The notes below the pieces were generated by a model that saw only the letters and a program-made list of their open reading frames with translations, did no database searches and had not been told where the DNA came from. 64,000 nt of DNA. Source: Arthrobacter stackebrandtii (GTDB taxonomy: Bacteria; Actinomycetota; Actinomycetes; Actinomycetales; Micrococcaceae). How positions within the stretch are numbered: the stretch's first letter is position 1; each line of letters opens with the position of its first letter. The stretch lies in the NCBI RefSeq assembly GCF_017876675.1, contig NZ_JAGIOI010000001.1, positions 4,154,001 through 4,218,000 of the forward strand. The letters are read 5' to 3'. Of this stretch, positions 55,435 through 63,951 are shown piece after piece. The position numbers and the translations under genes are program-made.

Positions 55435-56841
55435 ATGACCAACCCACAAGCAAGCGCCCACAGCCGCGCCAGGGCCAAAATGTCCGCGACCCACACGGGC
55501 CATGCCGCCAAGGACCGCACCGGGGGAACCGCCACGGAAGTGGCCCCTGAGCCGCTGACCTCGGTCCTTATCGACGGCGTCCAGGTTGAGTTGGGCGAAC
55601 TGCCCGACCTTGTGGACCTGGACATGCCCCGGGACGGGATTCCCGCCGTCGTTGACACCGACCCTGCACTCCGGCGCTGCGCCGCCGCCCTGGCCGCCGG
55701 CCACGGGCCGGCAGCAGTCGACACCGAGCGCGCTTCCGGCTTCCGCTACGGCCAGCGCGCCATGCTGGTGCAGATTCGCCGCGACGGCGCCGGCACCTGG
55801 CTCATCGACCCCGAAGCCTTCCCGGACCTGAAGATCATCGACCAGGCCCTGGACGGCGTCGAGTGGATCCTCCACGCAGCCAGCCAGGACCTGCCGTGCC
55901 TCGCCGGAGTGGGCATGTGGCCGGACAGGCTCTTTGACACCGAGCTGGCCGCCCGCATCGCCGGCCTCCCCCGGGTGGGGCTGGGCGCCGTCGTCGAATC
56001 CCTGCTGGGCTACCACCTGGCCAAGGAGCATTCAGCAGCCGACTGGTCCACCCGCCCGCTGCCCGAGCCGTGGCTGCGCTACGCCGCACTGGACGTGGAG
56101 GTGCTGGTGGACCTGGAGGAGGAGCTGCTGGCCCTGCTGGAGGACAGCGGCAAACTTGAATATGCCCGGCAGGAATTCGCCCACCTGGTTGATTCCGGCG
56201 TGCCGGCACCGCGGGTTGATCCGTGGCGCCGCACCTCCGGATCGCACACCATCCGCAACCGCGTCCAGCTGGCCGCCGTCCGGGATCTGTGGCAGACCCG
56301 GGAAAAACTGGCAGAGCACCGCGACATCGCCCCGGGCCGGCTGATCCCCGATTCGGCCATCATTGCCGCGGCCAAGGGCATGCCCACCACTGTCCCCGCG
56401 CTGCTGGCACTGCCCGGATTCCACGGCCGCTCGGCAAAGCGCGACGCCCCCAAGTGGCTCCACGCCATCCAGACCGCCAAGAACACCACGGACCTGCCTC
56501 CCCTGCAGCTGGCCAACAACGCTCCCCCGCCGCCGCGCGTGTGGGCAGAACGCGATCCGGCCGCCGCCGCCCGCATGGCCACCGCCCGGCCCCGCCTGGC
56601 CGCCCTGTCCGAGGAACTGAACATTCCGGCGGAGAACATTCTCACGCCCGACCACCTGCGCCGCATCTGCTGGCGCCCCCCGGCCGAGCCCACGGAAGCC
56701 GCCGTCTCCGCCGCGCTTGCCGAGCTGGGCGCCCGCCCGTGGCAGATCGGCCTCACGGCAGCGCTGCTGGCCGACTCCATCGCCAACCCCGATCCACTGG
56801 AACCCCGGAAGCCCAGGCACGACGGCGACTCCCCCGCCTAG
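55435..56841 (+). CDS. rnd: Ribonuclease D-like exonuclease with HRDC domain
   Basis: A 468-residue DEDD 3'-5' exonuclease. Residues about 80-270 hold AAVDTERASGFRYGQRAMLV, QDLPCLAGVGMWPDRLFDTE and RYAALDVEVLVDLEEELL. A C-terminal HRDC-type domain follows. Expected to trim structured RNA 3' ends. The ATG at 55435 has TAGACT 9 nt upstream. Confidence 0.93.
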   Translation: MTNPQASAHSRARAKMSATHTGHAAKDRTGGTATEVAPEPLTSVLIDGVQVELGELPDLVDLDMPRDGIPAVVDTDPALRRCAAALAAGHGPAAVDTERASGFRYGQRAMLVQIRRDGAGTWLIDPEAFPDLKIIDQALDGVEWILHAASQDLPCLAGVGMWPDRLFDTELAARIAGLPRVGLGAVVESLLGYHLAKEHSAADWSTRPLPEPWLRYAALDVEVLVDLEEELLALLEDSGKLEYARQEFAHLVDSGVPAPRVDPWRRTSGSHTIRNRVQLAAVRDLWQTREKLAEHRDIAPGRLIPDSAIIAAAKGMPTTVPALLALPGFHGRSAKRDAPKWLHAIQTAKNTTDLPPLQLANNAPPPPRVWAERDPAAAARMATARPRLAALSEELNIPAENILTPDHLRRICWRPPAEPTEAAVSAALAELGARPWQIGLTAALLADSIANPDPLEPRKPRHDGDSPA

Positions 56842-56883
56842 CGCCGCCTGGACCAACGGCCCAGCCAAGCGGACGCCACACAC

Positions 56884-56965
56884 GACGCTGTCGCAGCAAT
56901 TGCGGGTTTTGTCGCGACGCCCTCGCAGCAATGGCGGGCCTAGTCGCAACGCCCTCGCACCCGCC
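56884..56965 (+). repeat. Intergenic short repeat cluster D
   Basis: GACGCTGTCGCAGCAATTGC (56884), GACGCCCTCGCAGCAATGGC (56916) and CAACGCCCTCGCACCCGCC (56947), all same orientation, spaced 32 and 31 bp. Confidence 0.75.
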
Positions 56966-56985
56966 TTCGTCTTCGTCTTCGTCTT
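56964..56985 (+). repeat. CTTCGT hexanucleotide microsatellite
   Basis: About three and a half tandem CTTCGT units directly after repeat cluster D. Confidence 0.8.
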
Positions 56986-57170
56986 CTGATGCGAAACCCT
57001 TTTGATCGACAGACTTGTGCCGTAAAGTGTGCGGGCAAGGTGTCCTGCTCCCAGCGTGAGCGGACCAGTCCGCCGGCCTGTGGAGTGGCCGGGGCTGCCG
57101 GCGCTGCGGCGTGACTCCCATTCGCAGGACCTCGCGGCCCGGCATCGAGAAAACTTGAGGAGGTGCAGCC

Positions 57171-57245
57171 GTGGTGCTTGATTGCACAAGGGCATGCCCT
57201 GCCACCACGGATTGCTCGGGGCCGGCCGCGCCCCAGGGACTCTAG
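57171..57245 (+). CDS. Possible 24-codon leader ORF upstream of MmcQ gene
   Basis: GTG start with GAGGAGG 6 nt upstream, the best Shine-Dalgarno in this area. It encodes VVLDCTRACPATTDCSGPAA and four more residues, with three cysteines, and its TAG ends 2 bp before the MmcQ ATG. Could be a leader peptide or simply a ribosome-loading site for the next gene. No homologue recognised. Confidence 0.3.
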   Translation: MVLDCTRACPATTDCSGPAAPQGL

Positions 57246-57247
57246 CC

Positions 57248-57607
57248 ATGGCGGTCACCGAGGACGTTCTGTCATTGGGCGAGGAATTGGAACGCTCCTA
57301 CCTTGCATACGTGCGCGGGCAGTTGAAGTTCCGCGTCGGCCAGATCGTCTACGTCGCGTTCTCCCTCGACGAGAGCGTGATGGGGTTCGCCTTCCCGAAA
57401 GACATGCGGGCTGCCCTCATCGGCGGGGATCCAGATGAGTTCATGCTCCCCCGACAGTCGGACATGCGCTTCAACTGGGTCCACGCCAATCTGGCGTTGC
57501 TGGACCCGGCCGAGGCCCGCGAGCTTGTCGTGGAGGCCTGGCGCATGGTCGTGCCGGCGAAAGTCTCCCGCAGCTACGACCTCAGCCATCCCACCGGTCC
57601 GCAATGA
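57248..57607 (+). CDS. MmcQ/YjbR family protein
   Basis: A 119-residue YjbR-fold protein. It has the family's run of motifs: GQIVYVAFSLDESVMGFAFP, FMLPRQSDMRFNWV, ALLDPAEARELVVEAWRM and VPAKVSR. The fold is DNA-binding-like but the function is unclear. The ATG at 57248 follows the possible leader ORF by 2 bp. Its stop overlaps the ATG of the decaying hydrolase frame as ATGA. Confidence 0.84.
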   Translation: MAVTEDVLSLGEELERSYLAYVRGQLKFRVGQIVYVAFSLDESVMGFAFPKDMRAALIGGDPDEFMLPRQSDMRFNWVHANLALLDPAEARELVVEAWRMVVPAKVSRSYDLSHPTGPQ

Positions 57608-58410
57608 CAACAGGCGAGCACCCATGAGCGGCGCCGCTGGTGTTGCTCGCGGGCGGCACGACCATGCTGTCCTGGCCCGATCGGCTCTGCGAGGCGCTTG
57701 CACACCGGGGGCGGCACGTCGTGAGATACGACCTTCGCGACTGCGGAGCCTCGACGACCGTCGATCCTCAGGCCCCGGCCTACACATTGCGTGACCTCGC
57801 AACTGACGCCGCAGCACTCGCCCGCGCACTGGACGACCGCCCCGCCCACCTCGCAGGCGTCGGCGTCGGCGGGATGGTGGCGCAGGTCGCTGCAATCGAG
57901 CACCCGTCAGCGTTCTCGGCACTCACCCTGGCCGGCACCAGGCCAGTGGCACCTGGCCCTGTTCCCCACGACCTTCCCGACCATGCCGCGGCAACAATAG
58001 CCAGGTTGTTTGCACGCCCGTTTCCCGACTGGTCGGACCGCACCGCGGTGGCCGAGTTCGCCGCCGCCGGCGCAGAAATCCTCGGCGACGATCCCGACAC
58101 CGCCCGCTCAGCCGCAGCGCGCAAGTGGGACCGCACCCCGGGCACGGATGCCGCACTGCAGATGGCCAATCAGCTGGGCCTGGTGTTCTCGCGCCTCGAC
58201 TGCAAGCCAAGCTGGCGCAGGTATCTCCCCGAGATCGCTGTCCCGGCATTGGTGGTGCACGGACGCCACGACCCCTTCTTCCCCGTCGGCAACGGCGAAG
58301 CGCTTGCCCGGGAGATCCCCGGCGCAAGGCTGCTCGTGCTCGAACACGCCTCCACGGCTATTCCGGAGGCGGCGGCGGCCCAGGTCGCCGACGAGATGGC
58401 ACTGCTGTAA
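57604..58410 (+). pseudogene. Degenerate alpha/beta hydrolase
   Basis: The natural start appears to be ATG 57604, overlapping the MmcQ stop (ATGA), but an in-frame TGA follows seven codons later (57625-57627). A remainder of 256 residues stays open from GTG 57640. It shows the family pattern (LVLLAGGTTMLSWPDRL, VVRYDLRDCGAS, YTLRDLATDAAALARAL, VVHGRHDPFFP). The nucleophile elbow reads GVGVGG instead of GxSxGG, and the usual C-terminal GHxLP reads STAIP. The Ser and His of the triad are thus absent. Probably an inactive remnant; a non-catalytic role cannot be excluded. Confidence 0.68.
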
Positions 58411-58449
58411 CCCGCCCGGCGCTGACGCGGCCTTGGCCGGATCCTTCCC

Positions 58450-58538
58450 AACGCTTTCGCAGCAATGGCTGGCTCTTACGGGACGCCATTGCTGCGACAT
58501 GGACCGTGAAAATGCAGCCAATGGTGCGATGGCGTCAA
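58450..58538. repeat. Intergenic short repeat cluster E
   Basis: AACGCTTTCGCAGCAATGGC (plus, 58450), then inverted copies GACGCCATTGCTGCGACATG (58482) and CAGCCAATGGTGCGATGGCG (58515). Spacing is about 30-33 bp; the first and second copies can form a hairpin. Confidence 0.75.
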
Positions 58539-58642
58539 CGATTTGGTGCGGAAGTTACCCGCTAGTAACATGATGTTCAACACAACCGCCGAGAAGCCCC
58601 CTAGGCTGGCGGTATCCGTTGAACGCAATCGAGGAGATAGAC

Positions 58643-59875
58643 GTGAGCCAAAATCGGCAGATCAGGGACGTGGTCTTTGTTGACGGCGTCCGCACACCCT
58701 TTGGCCGGGCGGGAGAGAAAGGCATCTACGCCAACACCCGCGCCGACGACCTGGTGGTCAAGTGCATCCGCGAATTGATGCGCCGCAACCCGTCGCTGCC
58801 CGCCGAGCGCATTGACGACGTCGCCATCGCCGCGACCACCCAGACCGGCGACCAGGGTCTGACCATCGGCCGAACAGCCGCCCTGCTGGCCGGGCTGCCG
58901 CAGTCCGTCCCCGGCTTTGCCATTGACCGCATGTGCGCGGGTGCCATGACGGCCGTGACGACGACGGCGTCGGGCATTGGTTTCGGCGCCTACGACGTCG
59001 TCATTGCCGGTGGAGTGGAGCACATGGGCCACCACCCCATGGGCGCCGGTGCGGATCCGAACCCACGCTTCATGTCCGAGCGCATCGTTGACCCGGCCGC
59101 GCTGAACATGGGCAACACGGCCGAGAACCTGCACGACCGCTTCCCGGCCATCACGAAGGAACGCACCGACGCGTACGCCGTCGCGAGCCAGGACAAGCTT
59201 GCAGCCGCCTACGTAGCGGATAAGATCCAGCCGGACCTCGTCCCCGTCGCCACCATGAAGCCCTCCGCCGGCTGGACCGTCAACACCGTGGATGAGCCGC
59301 CGCGTCCCGGCACCACCCTCGAGGACCTGGCCGCGCTGCGCACCCCGTTCCGCGCCCACGGCCGCGTCACCGCCGGCAACGCCGCCGGACTGAACGACGG
59401 CGCGACGGCGGCACTTTTGGCCTCGGCCGACGCCGCCGAAGAGCTGGGCCTGCCCGTCAAGATGCGCCTGGTCAATTACGCGTTCGCCGGCGTCGCCCCG
59501 GAGGTCATGGGCATCGGCCCCGTCCCCGCCACCGAGAAGGCGCTGCGCCTGGCCGGGCTCACCATCGAGGACATCGGCCTGTTTGAGATCAACGAAGCCT
59601 TCGCCGTCCAGGTGCTCAGCTTCCTGGACCACTTTGGCATTGCCGACGACGACCCCCGCGTCAACCGCTACGGCGGCGCCATCGCCGTGGGCCACCCCCT
59701 CGCTTCCTCCGGGGTGCGTCTCATGAACCAGCTGGCCCGCCAATTCGAAGAAGACCACACCGTGCAGTACGGCATCACCACCATGTGCATCGGCCTGGGC
59801 ATGGGCGCCACCGTCATCTGGGAAAACCCGCATTTTTCTCCCGCCGCCACCACCCCCGAAGGGAGCGCAGCATGA
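58643..59875 (+). CDS. fadA: Acetyl-CoA C-acyltransferase (thiolase)
   Basis: A 410-residue thiolase that cleaves 3-ketoacyl-CoA. The acylated Cys is in DRMCAGAMTAV. GGVEHMGHHPMG, the NEAFAVQVLSF His loop region, GGAIAVGHPLASSGVRLM and the C-terminal CIGLGMGAT Cys are all present. GTG 58643 has GAGGAG 7 nt upstream; an upstream TTG at 58619 lacks support. Its stop overlaps fadB as ATGA, so the complex subunits are coupled. Confidence 0.94.
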   Translation: MSQNRQIRDVVFVDGVRTPFGRAGEKGIYANTRADDLVVKCIRELMRRNPSLPAERIDDVAIAATTQTGDQGLTIGRTAALLAGLPQSVPGFAIDRMCAGAMTAVTTTASGIGFGAYDVVIAGGVEHMGHHPMGAGADPNPRFMSERIVDPAALNMGNTAENLHDRFPAITKERTDAYAVASQDKLAAAYVADKIQPDLVPVATMKPSAGWTVNTVDEPPRPGTTLEDLAALRTPFRAHGRVTAGNAAGLNDGATAALLASADAAEELGLPVKMRLVNYAFAGVAPEVMGIGPVPATEKALRLAGLTIEDIGLFEINEAFAVQVLSFLDHFGIADDDPRVNRYGGAIAVGHPLASSGVRLMNQLARQFEEDHTVQYGITTMCIGLGMGATVIWENPHFSPAATTPEGSAA

Positions 59876-62016
59876 GCGCCCAGGACTTTAGCAAGCTCGC
59901 CGTTTTGTTCCCCGACGAGGTAGTGACGCACTCCTACGTCCAGGACATCACACTGCCCGGCGTCGACGGGGCCCCCAGCGCCGGCACCTTCGCCCTCATA
60001 ACCCTGGACAACGGCCTGGACCACCGCCGCCCCAGCACGCTGGGACCCAACACACTCGTGGAATTCGGCACCGTGCTCGAGACCCAGCGTGAACGCGCGG
60101 CCCGCGGCGAAATCCAGGGCGTGGGCGTCACCGGCAAGCCCTTCTTCCTGGCCGCCGGCGCGGACCTGTCCGCCGTCAAGAGCCTGAAGGATCCCGAGGC
60201 TGCCCTGTGGATGGCCCAGCTGGGCCACGACGTCTATTCCACCCTGAACGAGATGGGCGTGCCCAGCTTTGTCTTCATCAACGGCGTGGCACTGGGCGGC
60301 GGGCTCGAAATCGCGCTGAATGCCAACTACCGCACCGTCTCCACCGGTGCCGGCGCCCTTGCACTGCCCGAGGCGTTCCTGGGCCTGGTCCCCGGCTGGG
60401 GCGGCGTGTACCTTCTCCCCCGGTTGATCGGCCCCGACAACGCCGTGCAGGTCATGATCGAGAACTCCCTGTCCAACAACCGCACCCTCAGCGGCCCGGC
60501 AGCCTGCAAGCTCGGCATTGCCGACGCCATGTTTGAGCCTGCCGACTTCATCGAGCAGTCGCTGAACTGGGCGGCCCGCGTCCTCGCAGGCGCCGAAACA
60601 CCAAGCCGCCCCAACGCGGTGGCCGACCCCCTGAGCGAGGACAACAGCGCAGCCTGGGATGCCGCCGTCGTGCGTGCTAGGAAGTTCGTGGAGGCCAAGA
60701 CCTCCAACGCAGCCCCCGCCCCGGCGAAGGTGATCGAGCTGCTGGAGAAGGGCAAGAATTGGACGAAGGCGGAGTCGTTCGCCGCGGAGGACGACGCCCT
60801 TGCGGAACTCATGGCCACGCCGCAGTTCAAGGACACCGTCTACGCGTTCCTGGACCTGGTGCAGAAGCGCGCCAAGAAGCCGGCCGGCGCGCCGGATCCG
60901 AAGCTGGCGCGCCCCGTGACGAAGGTGGGCGTGGTGGGTGCCGGGCTCATGGCAGGGCAGTTTGCGCTGCTGTTTGCCCGCCAGCTCAAGGTCCCGGTGG
61001 TCATGACGGACATCAGCCAGGAGCGCGTGGACAAGGGCGTGGCCTACGTGCACGGCGAGGTGGACAAGCTCCTCGCCAAGGGCCGGATCAGCCAGGACGG
61101 CGCCAACCGCACCAAGGCACTGGTCACCGGATCGGCCACGAAGGACGTGTTCGCGGACGCCGACTTTGTGATCGAGGCCGTGTTTGAGGAACTCGCCGTC
61201 AAGAAGCGGGTGTTTGCAGAGGTGGAGGCCATCGTCTCACCCGAGTGCATCCTCGCCACGAATACCTCCTCCCTCTCCGTGACCGCCATGGCCGAGGACC
61301 TCAAGCACCCCGAGCGGCTGGTGGGCTTCCACTTCTTCAACCCCGTTGCCGTCATGCCGCTGCTGGAGATTGTGCGCGCACCCAGGACCGACGACGCCGC
61401 CCTCGCCACCGCGTTCGCCACGGCCAAGGCGCTGCGCAAGACGGCGGTGCTGGTCAAGGACGCGGCAGCGTTCGTGGTCAACCGCGTGCTGCTGCGCCTC
61501 ATGGCCGAGGTGTCGGCGGCCTTCGACGAGGGCACCGACGCCCACACGGCCGACACCGCGCTGCGCCCCATGGGCCTGCCCATGACCCCGTTCAACCTGC
61601 TTGCGATGGTGGGCATCCCTGTGGCGCAGCACGTGACGGAGTCGCTGCATGCGGCGTTCGGCGACCGCTTCCACGTCTCCGCCAACCAGCAGGCGCTCAT
61701 CGACGCCGGCAAGAAGGGGCTGTGGGAGACGGCTGCTGACGGCACCCAGGAGATCCCCGCCGACACACTGGCCCTGCTGACCTTCGGCGACACGCCGTCC
61801 ACCGGTGAGGAGCTGCTGCTGCGCACGCAGGACGCCCTTGCCGAGGAGATCGGGCTCATGCTGGAGGAGGGCGTGGTGGCCGGCCCGGAGGACATCGACC
61901 TGTGCATGATACTGGGTGCCGGCTGGCCCATGCACCTGGGCGGCATCACCCCGTACCTGGACCGGGTCGGCGCTTCCCAGCGAATCAACGGGAAGCTGTT
62001 CCACCCGGCCGCCTAG
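59872..62016 (+). CDS. fadB: Multifunctional enoyl-CoA hydratase/3-hydroxyacyl-CoA dehydrogenase
   Basis: A 714-residue beta-oxidation enzyme. The N-terminal crotonase domain includes GKPFFLAAGADLSAV and GVALGGGLEIALNANYR with the oxyanion hole. The NAD domain (from about residue 345) has KVGVVGAGLMAGQFALLFAR, ATNTSSLSVTAMA and GFHFFNPVAVMPLLEIV. The C-terminal dehydrogenase domains follow. It forms the trifunctional complex with FadA. A strong terminator lies 29 bp downstream. Confidence 0.95.
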   Translation: MSAQDFSKLAVLFPDEVVTHSYVQDITLPGVDGAPSAGTFALITLDNGLDHRRPSTLGPNTLVEFGTVLETQRERAARGEIQGVGVTGKPFFLAAGADLSAVKSLKDPEAALWMAQLGHDVYSTLNEMGVPSFVFINGVALGGGLEIALNANYRTVSTGAGALALPEAFLGLVPGWGGVYLLPRLIGPDNAVQVMIENSLSNNRTLSGPAACKLGIADAMFEPADFIEQSLNWAARVLAGAETPSRPNAVADPLSEDNSAAWDAAVVRARKFVEAKTSNAAPAPAKVIELLEKGKNWTKAESFAAEDDALAELMATPQFKDTVYAFLDLVQKRAKKPAGAPDPKLARPVTKVGVVGAGLMAGQFALLFARQLKVPVVMTDISQERVDKGVAYVHGEVDKLLAKGRISQDGANRTKALVTGSATKDVFADADFVIEAVFEELAVKKRVFAEVEAIVSPECILATNTSSLSVTAMAEDLKHPERLVGFHFFNPVAVMPLLEIVRAPRTDDAALATAFATAKALRKTAVLVKDAAAFVVNRVLLRLMAEVSAAFDEGTDAHTADTALRPMGLPMTPFNLLAMVGIPVAQHVTESLHAAFGDRFHVSANQQALIDAGKKGLWETAADGTQEIPADTLALLTFGDTPSTGEELLLRTQDALAEEIGLMLEEGVVAGPEDIDLCMILGAGWPMHLGGITPYLDRVGASQRINGKLFHPAA

Positions 62017-62044
62017 CCGCCGCGGATCTTTCCGCCTGTCCAGC

Positions 62045-62093
62045 ACGACGCCGGAGGCGCACCTTGGCTGCCAAGGTGCGCCTCCGGCGTCGT
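62045..62093 (+). terminator. Strong stem-loop terminator after fadAB
   Basis: A perfect 23-bp stem (ACGACGCCGGAGGCGCACCT then TGG, with its exact complement) and a 3-nt loop. T run is weak. Confidence 0.8.
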
Positions 62094-62198
62094 CCGGCTT
62101 ATGTGCCCTGTGCCCGCCAGTCCCGTGGTGTCAGGTCTCACTGCGGGGCACTGGCGCCCGTTTCGCTTTCCCGCGGGGCTGCCTGAAAGAATGGGGGC

Positions 62199-62651
62199 AT
62201 GACTGTTGAGCCTTCCGTTTCACGCCGTTCCACCCTGCGAGCCACCACGGCAGCCACCGGCGCCGCCTGCGCCCTGGCACTGGCGGGCTGCGCGCCTTCC
62301 GCCTCCGACATCAAGAAGAAGGGCAGGACGCCCGCCGAAATCCCCACCGGCGGCACGCCCGTCCAGGTGGGGAAGGTGTCGGAGCTTCCCGTGGGCGGCA
62401 CTGCGGCTGCGACGGCCGGGGACGTGGAGGTCATGCTTTTCCGCCCCGACGAGACCACCGTGCTGGCCTACACCGACATCTGCACGCACGCCGGCTGCAA
62501 GGTGGCCCCGGATGGCGCCGACTTCAAGTGCCCGTGCCACAGCAGCGTCTTCAAGGGCAGCGACGGCACCGTGGTCTCCGGCCCGGCCAAGGAGGCGCTG
62601 CCGCGCTACGCCGCCGCGATCGACGGCGAATGGATCACCGTTTCCGTGTAG
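62199..62651 (+). CDS. Secreted Rieske 2Fe-2S lipoprotein
   Basis: A 150-residue protein. A twin-arginine signal (SRRSTLRATTAATGAACALA) ends in the lipobox LAGC, so it is probably exported folded and lipidated by Lgt. The Rieske ligands are CTHAGC and CPCHSS. Expected to carry electrons outside the membrane; partners are not in the window. The ATG is preceded by GAAAGAATGGGGG. Confidence 0.9.
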   Translation: MTVEPSVSRRSTLRATTAATGAACALALAGCAPSASDIKKKGRTPAEIPTGGTPVQVGKVSELPVGGTAAATAGDVEVMLFRPDETTVLAYTDICTHAGCKVAPDGADFKCPCHSSVFKGSDGTVVSGPAKEALPRYAAAIDGEWITVSV

Positions 62652-62708
62652 CCGGCCCGGCCCGATTGGCAGCGACGGCGGCAGGCGGGCCTGCCCCCGA
62701 CGGCCCTC

Positions 62709-63698
62709 CTAGAAGAGTGCGACCTTGGGAGTCCGGGGGAAGATTTCATCCAGCTGCGCCAAGTCCTCCGCCGTGGGCTTCCAGGAGGCGGCCACCGCGT
62801 TTTGTCGGACCTGTTCCGGCTTGGTGGCACCGGCGATCACGCTGGCCACGGAGGGCTGCGCCGCGAGCCAGCTGAATGCGACCTCTAGCTCGGTCAGGCC
62901 CCGCGCGGCCGCAAACTCGCCGTACGCCTGCAACTGGCCATAGTCCGCATCCGAGACCATGTGCTGGCGCGTGTGGGAGAGCCTGCTGCCCGCGGGCGCC
63001 TTACCCGAGCTGTACTTGCCGGTCAACAGGCCGTTGGCCAGGGGGAAGTATGGCAGGACGCCCAGTCCGAAGGCCTCCGCTGCCGGGGTGATTTCCAGTT
63101 CGGCACGGCGGTCCAGCAGGTTGTAGTGGCTCTGGCTGGAAATGAACCGGTTCGCTCCCAGCTCGCGGGCCACGAACTCAGCCTCGGCCACTTGCCAGCC
63201 GGCCCGGTTCGAGTGGCCGATGTAGCGCACCTTGCCGGCGCGGATGAGGTCGTCCAGGGCGCTGATGGTTTCGGCAATCGGGGTGTGCGGGTCGGGCGTG
63301 TGGAACTGGTAGAGGTCGATGTAGTCGGTCCCCAGGCGGCGCAGCGACGCCTCAACCGACTGGATGATGTACTTGCGCGAACCGCGCCGCCCCCAGTCCA
63401 CCCCGTTGGCCCCGTCCACGTCCATGCCAAACTTTGTTGCCACGACGACATCGGCACGGTGCGCGCCGAGCGCCCTGCCCAGGATGCTCTCACTGAGCCC
63501 GGGCGTCTTGCCATAATTGTCGGCCACGTCAAAGAGGGTGATTCCGGCATCCAACGCGGCATGGACAACGGCGTCGGATCCCTCCTGCGTCTCGGTGACG
63601 GTTCCCGTGCGGCCCAAGTTGTTGCACCCGAGCCCCACGGTGGAAACTGTCAGTCCGGAGCGGCCCACCTGGCGGTATTCAATTTCATTCTGCGTCAT
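62709..63698 (-). CDS. Aldo/keto reductase
   Basis: A 329-residue NADPH-dependent TIM-barrel enzyme. It has GLGCNNLGRTG, FDVADNYG (catalytic Asp/Tyr), VVATKFGM (Lys) and YIDLYQFHTPD (His). VIAGATKPEQVRQNAVA binds the cofactor. The ATG at 63698 matches the family start (MTQNEIEYRQVGRSGL); the longer upstream frame runs into the repeat cluster. Substrate unknown. Confidence 0.93.
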   Translation of the reverse strand: MTQNEIEYRQVGRSGLTVSTVGLGCNNLGRTGTVTETQEGSDAVVHAALDAGITLFDVADNYGKTPGLSESILGRALGAHRADVVVATKFGMDVDGANGVDWGRRGSRKYIIQSVEASLRRLGTDYIDLYQFHTPDPHTPIAETISALDDLIRAGKVRYIGHSNRAGWQVAEAEFVARELGANRFISSQSHYNLLDRRAELEITPAAEAFGLGVLPYFPLANGLLTGKYSSGKAPAGSRLSHTRQHMVSDADYGQLQAYGEFAAARGLTELEVAFSWLAAQPSVASVIAGATKPEQVRQNAVAASWKPTAEDLAQLDEIFPRTPKVALF

Positions 63699-63749
63699 GC
63701 TTCCACTGTATCGAACACGCTGCGGGGTGAGCCGCCCCGGCCCCTTCAT

Positions 63750-63919
63750 GACCCCGTCGCAGCAATGGCCGTTAAAACGGCAACGCCATCGCAGCAAGCA
63801 GGTGCGATGGCGTTGCCAAGAATGCCGACATGGCCGTTGCCGCGATGGCGTCCTGGAAAAACCGACCATTGCTGCGACAGCGTCGTGAAAGAACCGACCC
63901 ATGCTGCGAGGGCGTCCGG
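63750..63919. repeat. Intergenic short repeat cluster F (largest)
   Basis: Six copies: plus at 63750 (GACCCCGTCGCAGCAATGGC) and 63781 (CAACGCCATCGCAGCAAGCA); minus near 63800 (GCAGGTGCGATGGCGTTGCC), 63831, 63864 (GACCATTGCTGCGACAGCGT) and 63896 (GACCCATGCTGCGAGGGCGT). Spacings are near 31-33 bp. The array fills most of the spacer upstream of the aldo/keto reductase. Confidence 0.78.
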
Positions 63920-63951
63920 AGGCGGGGCAGGCTGTGGGGGGCTGCCGGTGG

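Larger units (their letters stand above)
56842..57170. other. Spacer between rnd and MmcQ unit: repeat cluster D, hexanucleotide run, leader
   Basis: It holds three short-repeat copies, a CTTCGT run and a candidate promoter (TTGATC near 57002, TAAAGT near 57023). No terminator was recognised. Confidence 0.5.

Noticed and set aside
42159-63919. Periodic short repeats considered as CRISPR arrays
   Set aside because: Copies are degenerate, occur in both orientations in arrays of two to six, spacers are only about 10 bp, and no cas genes are nearby.
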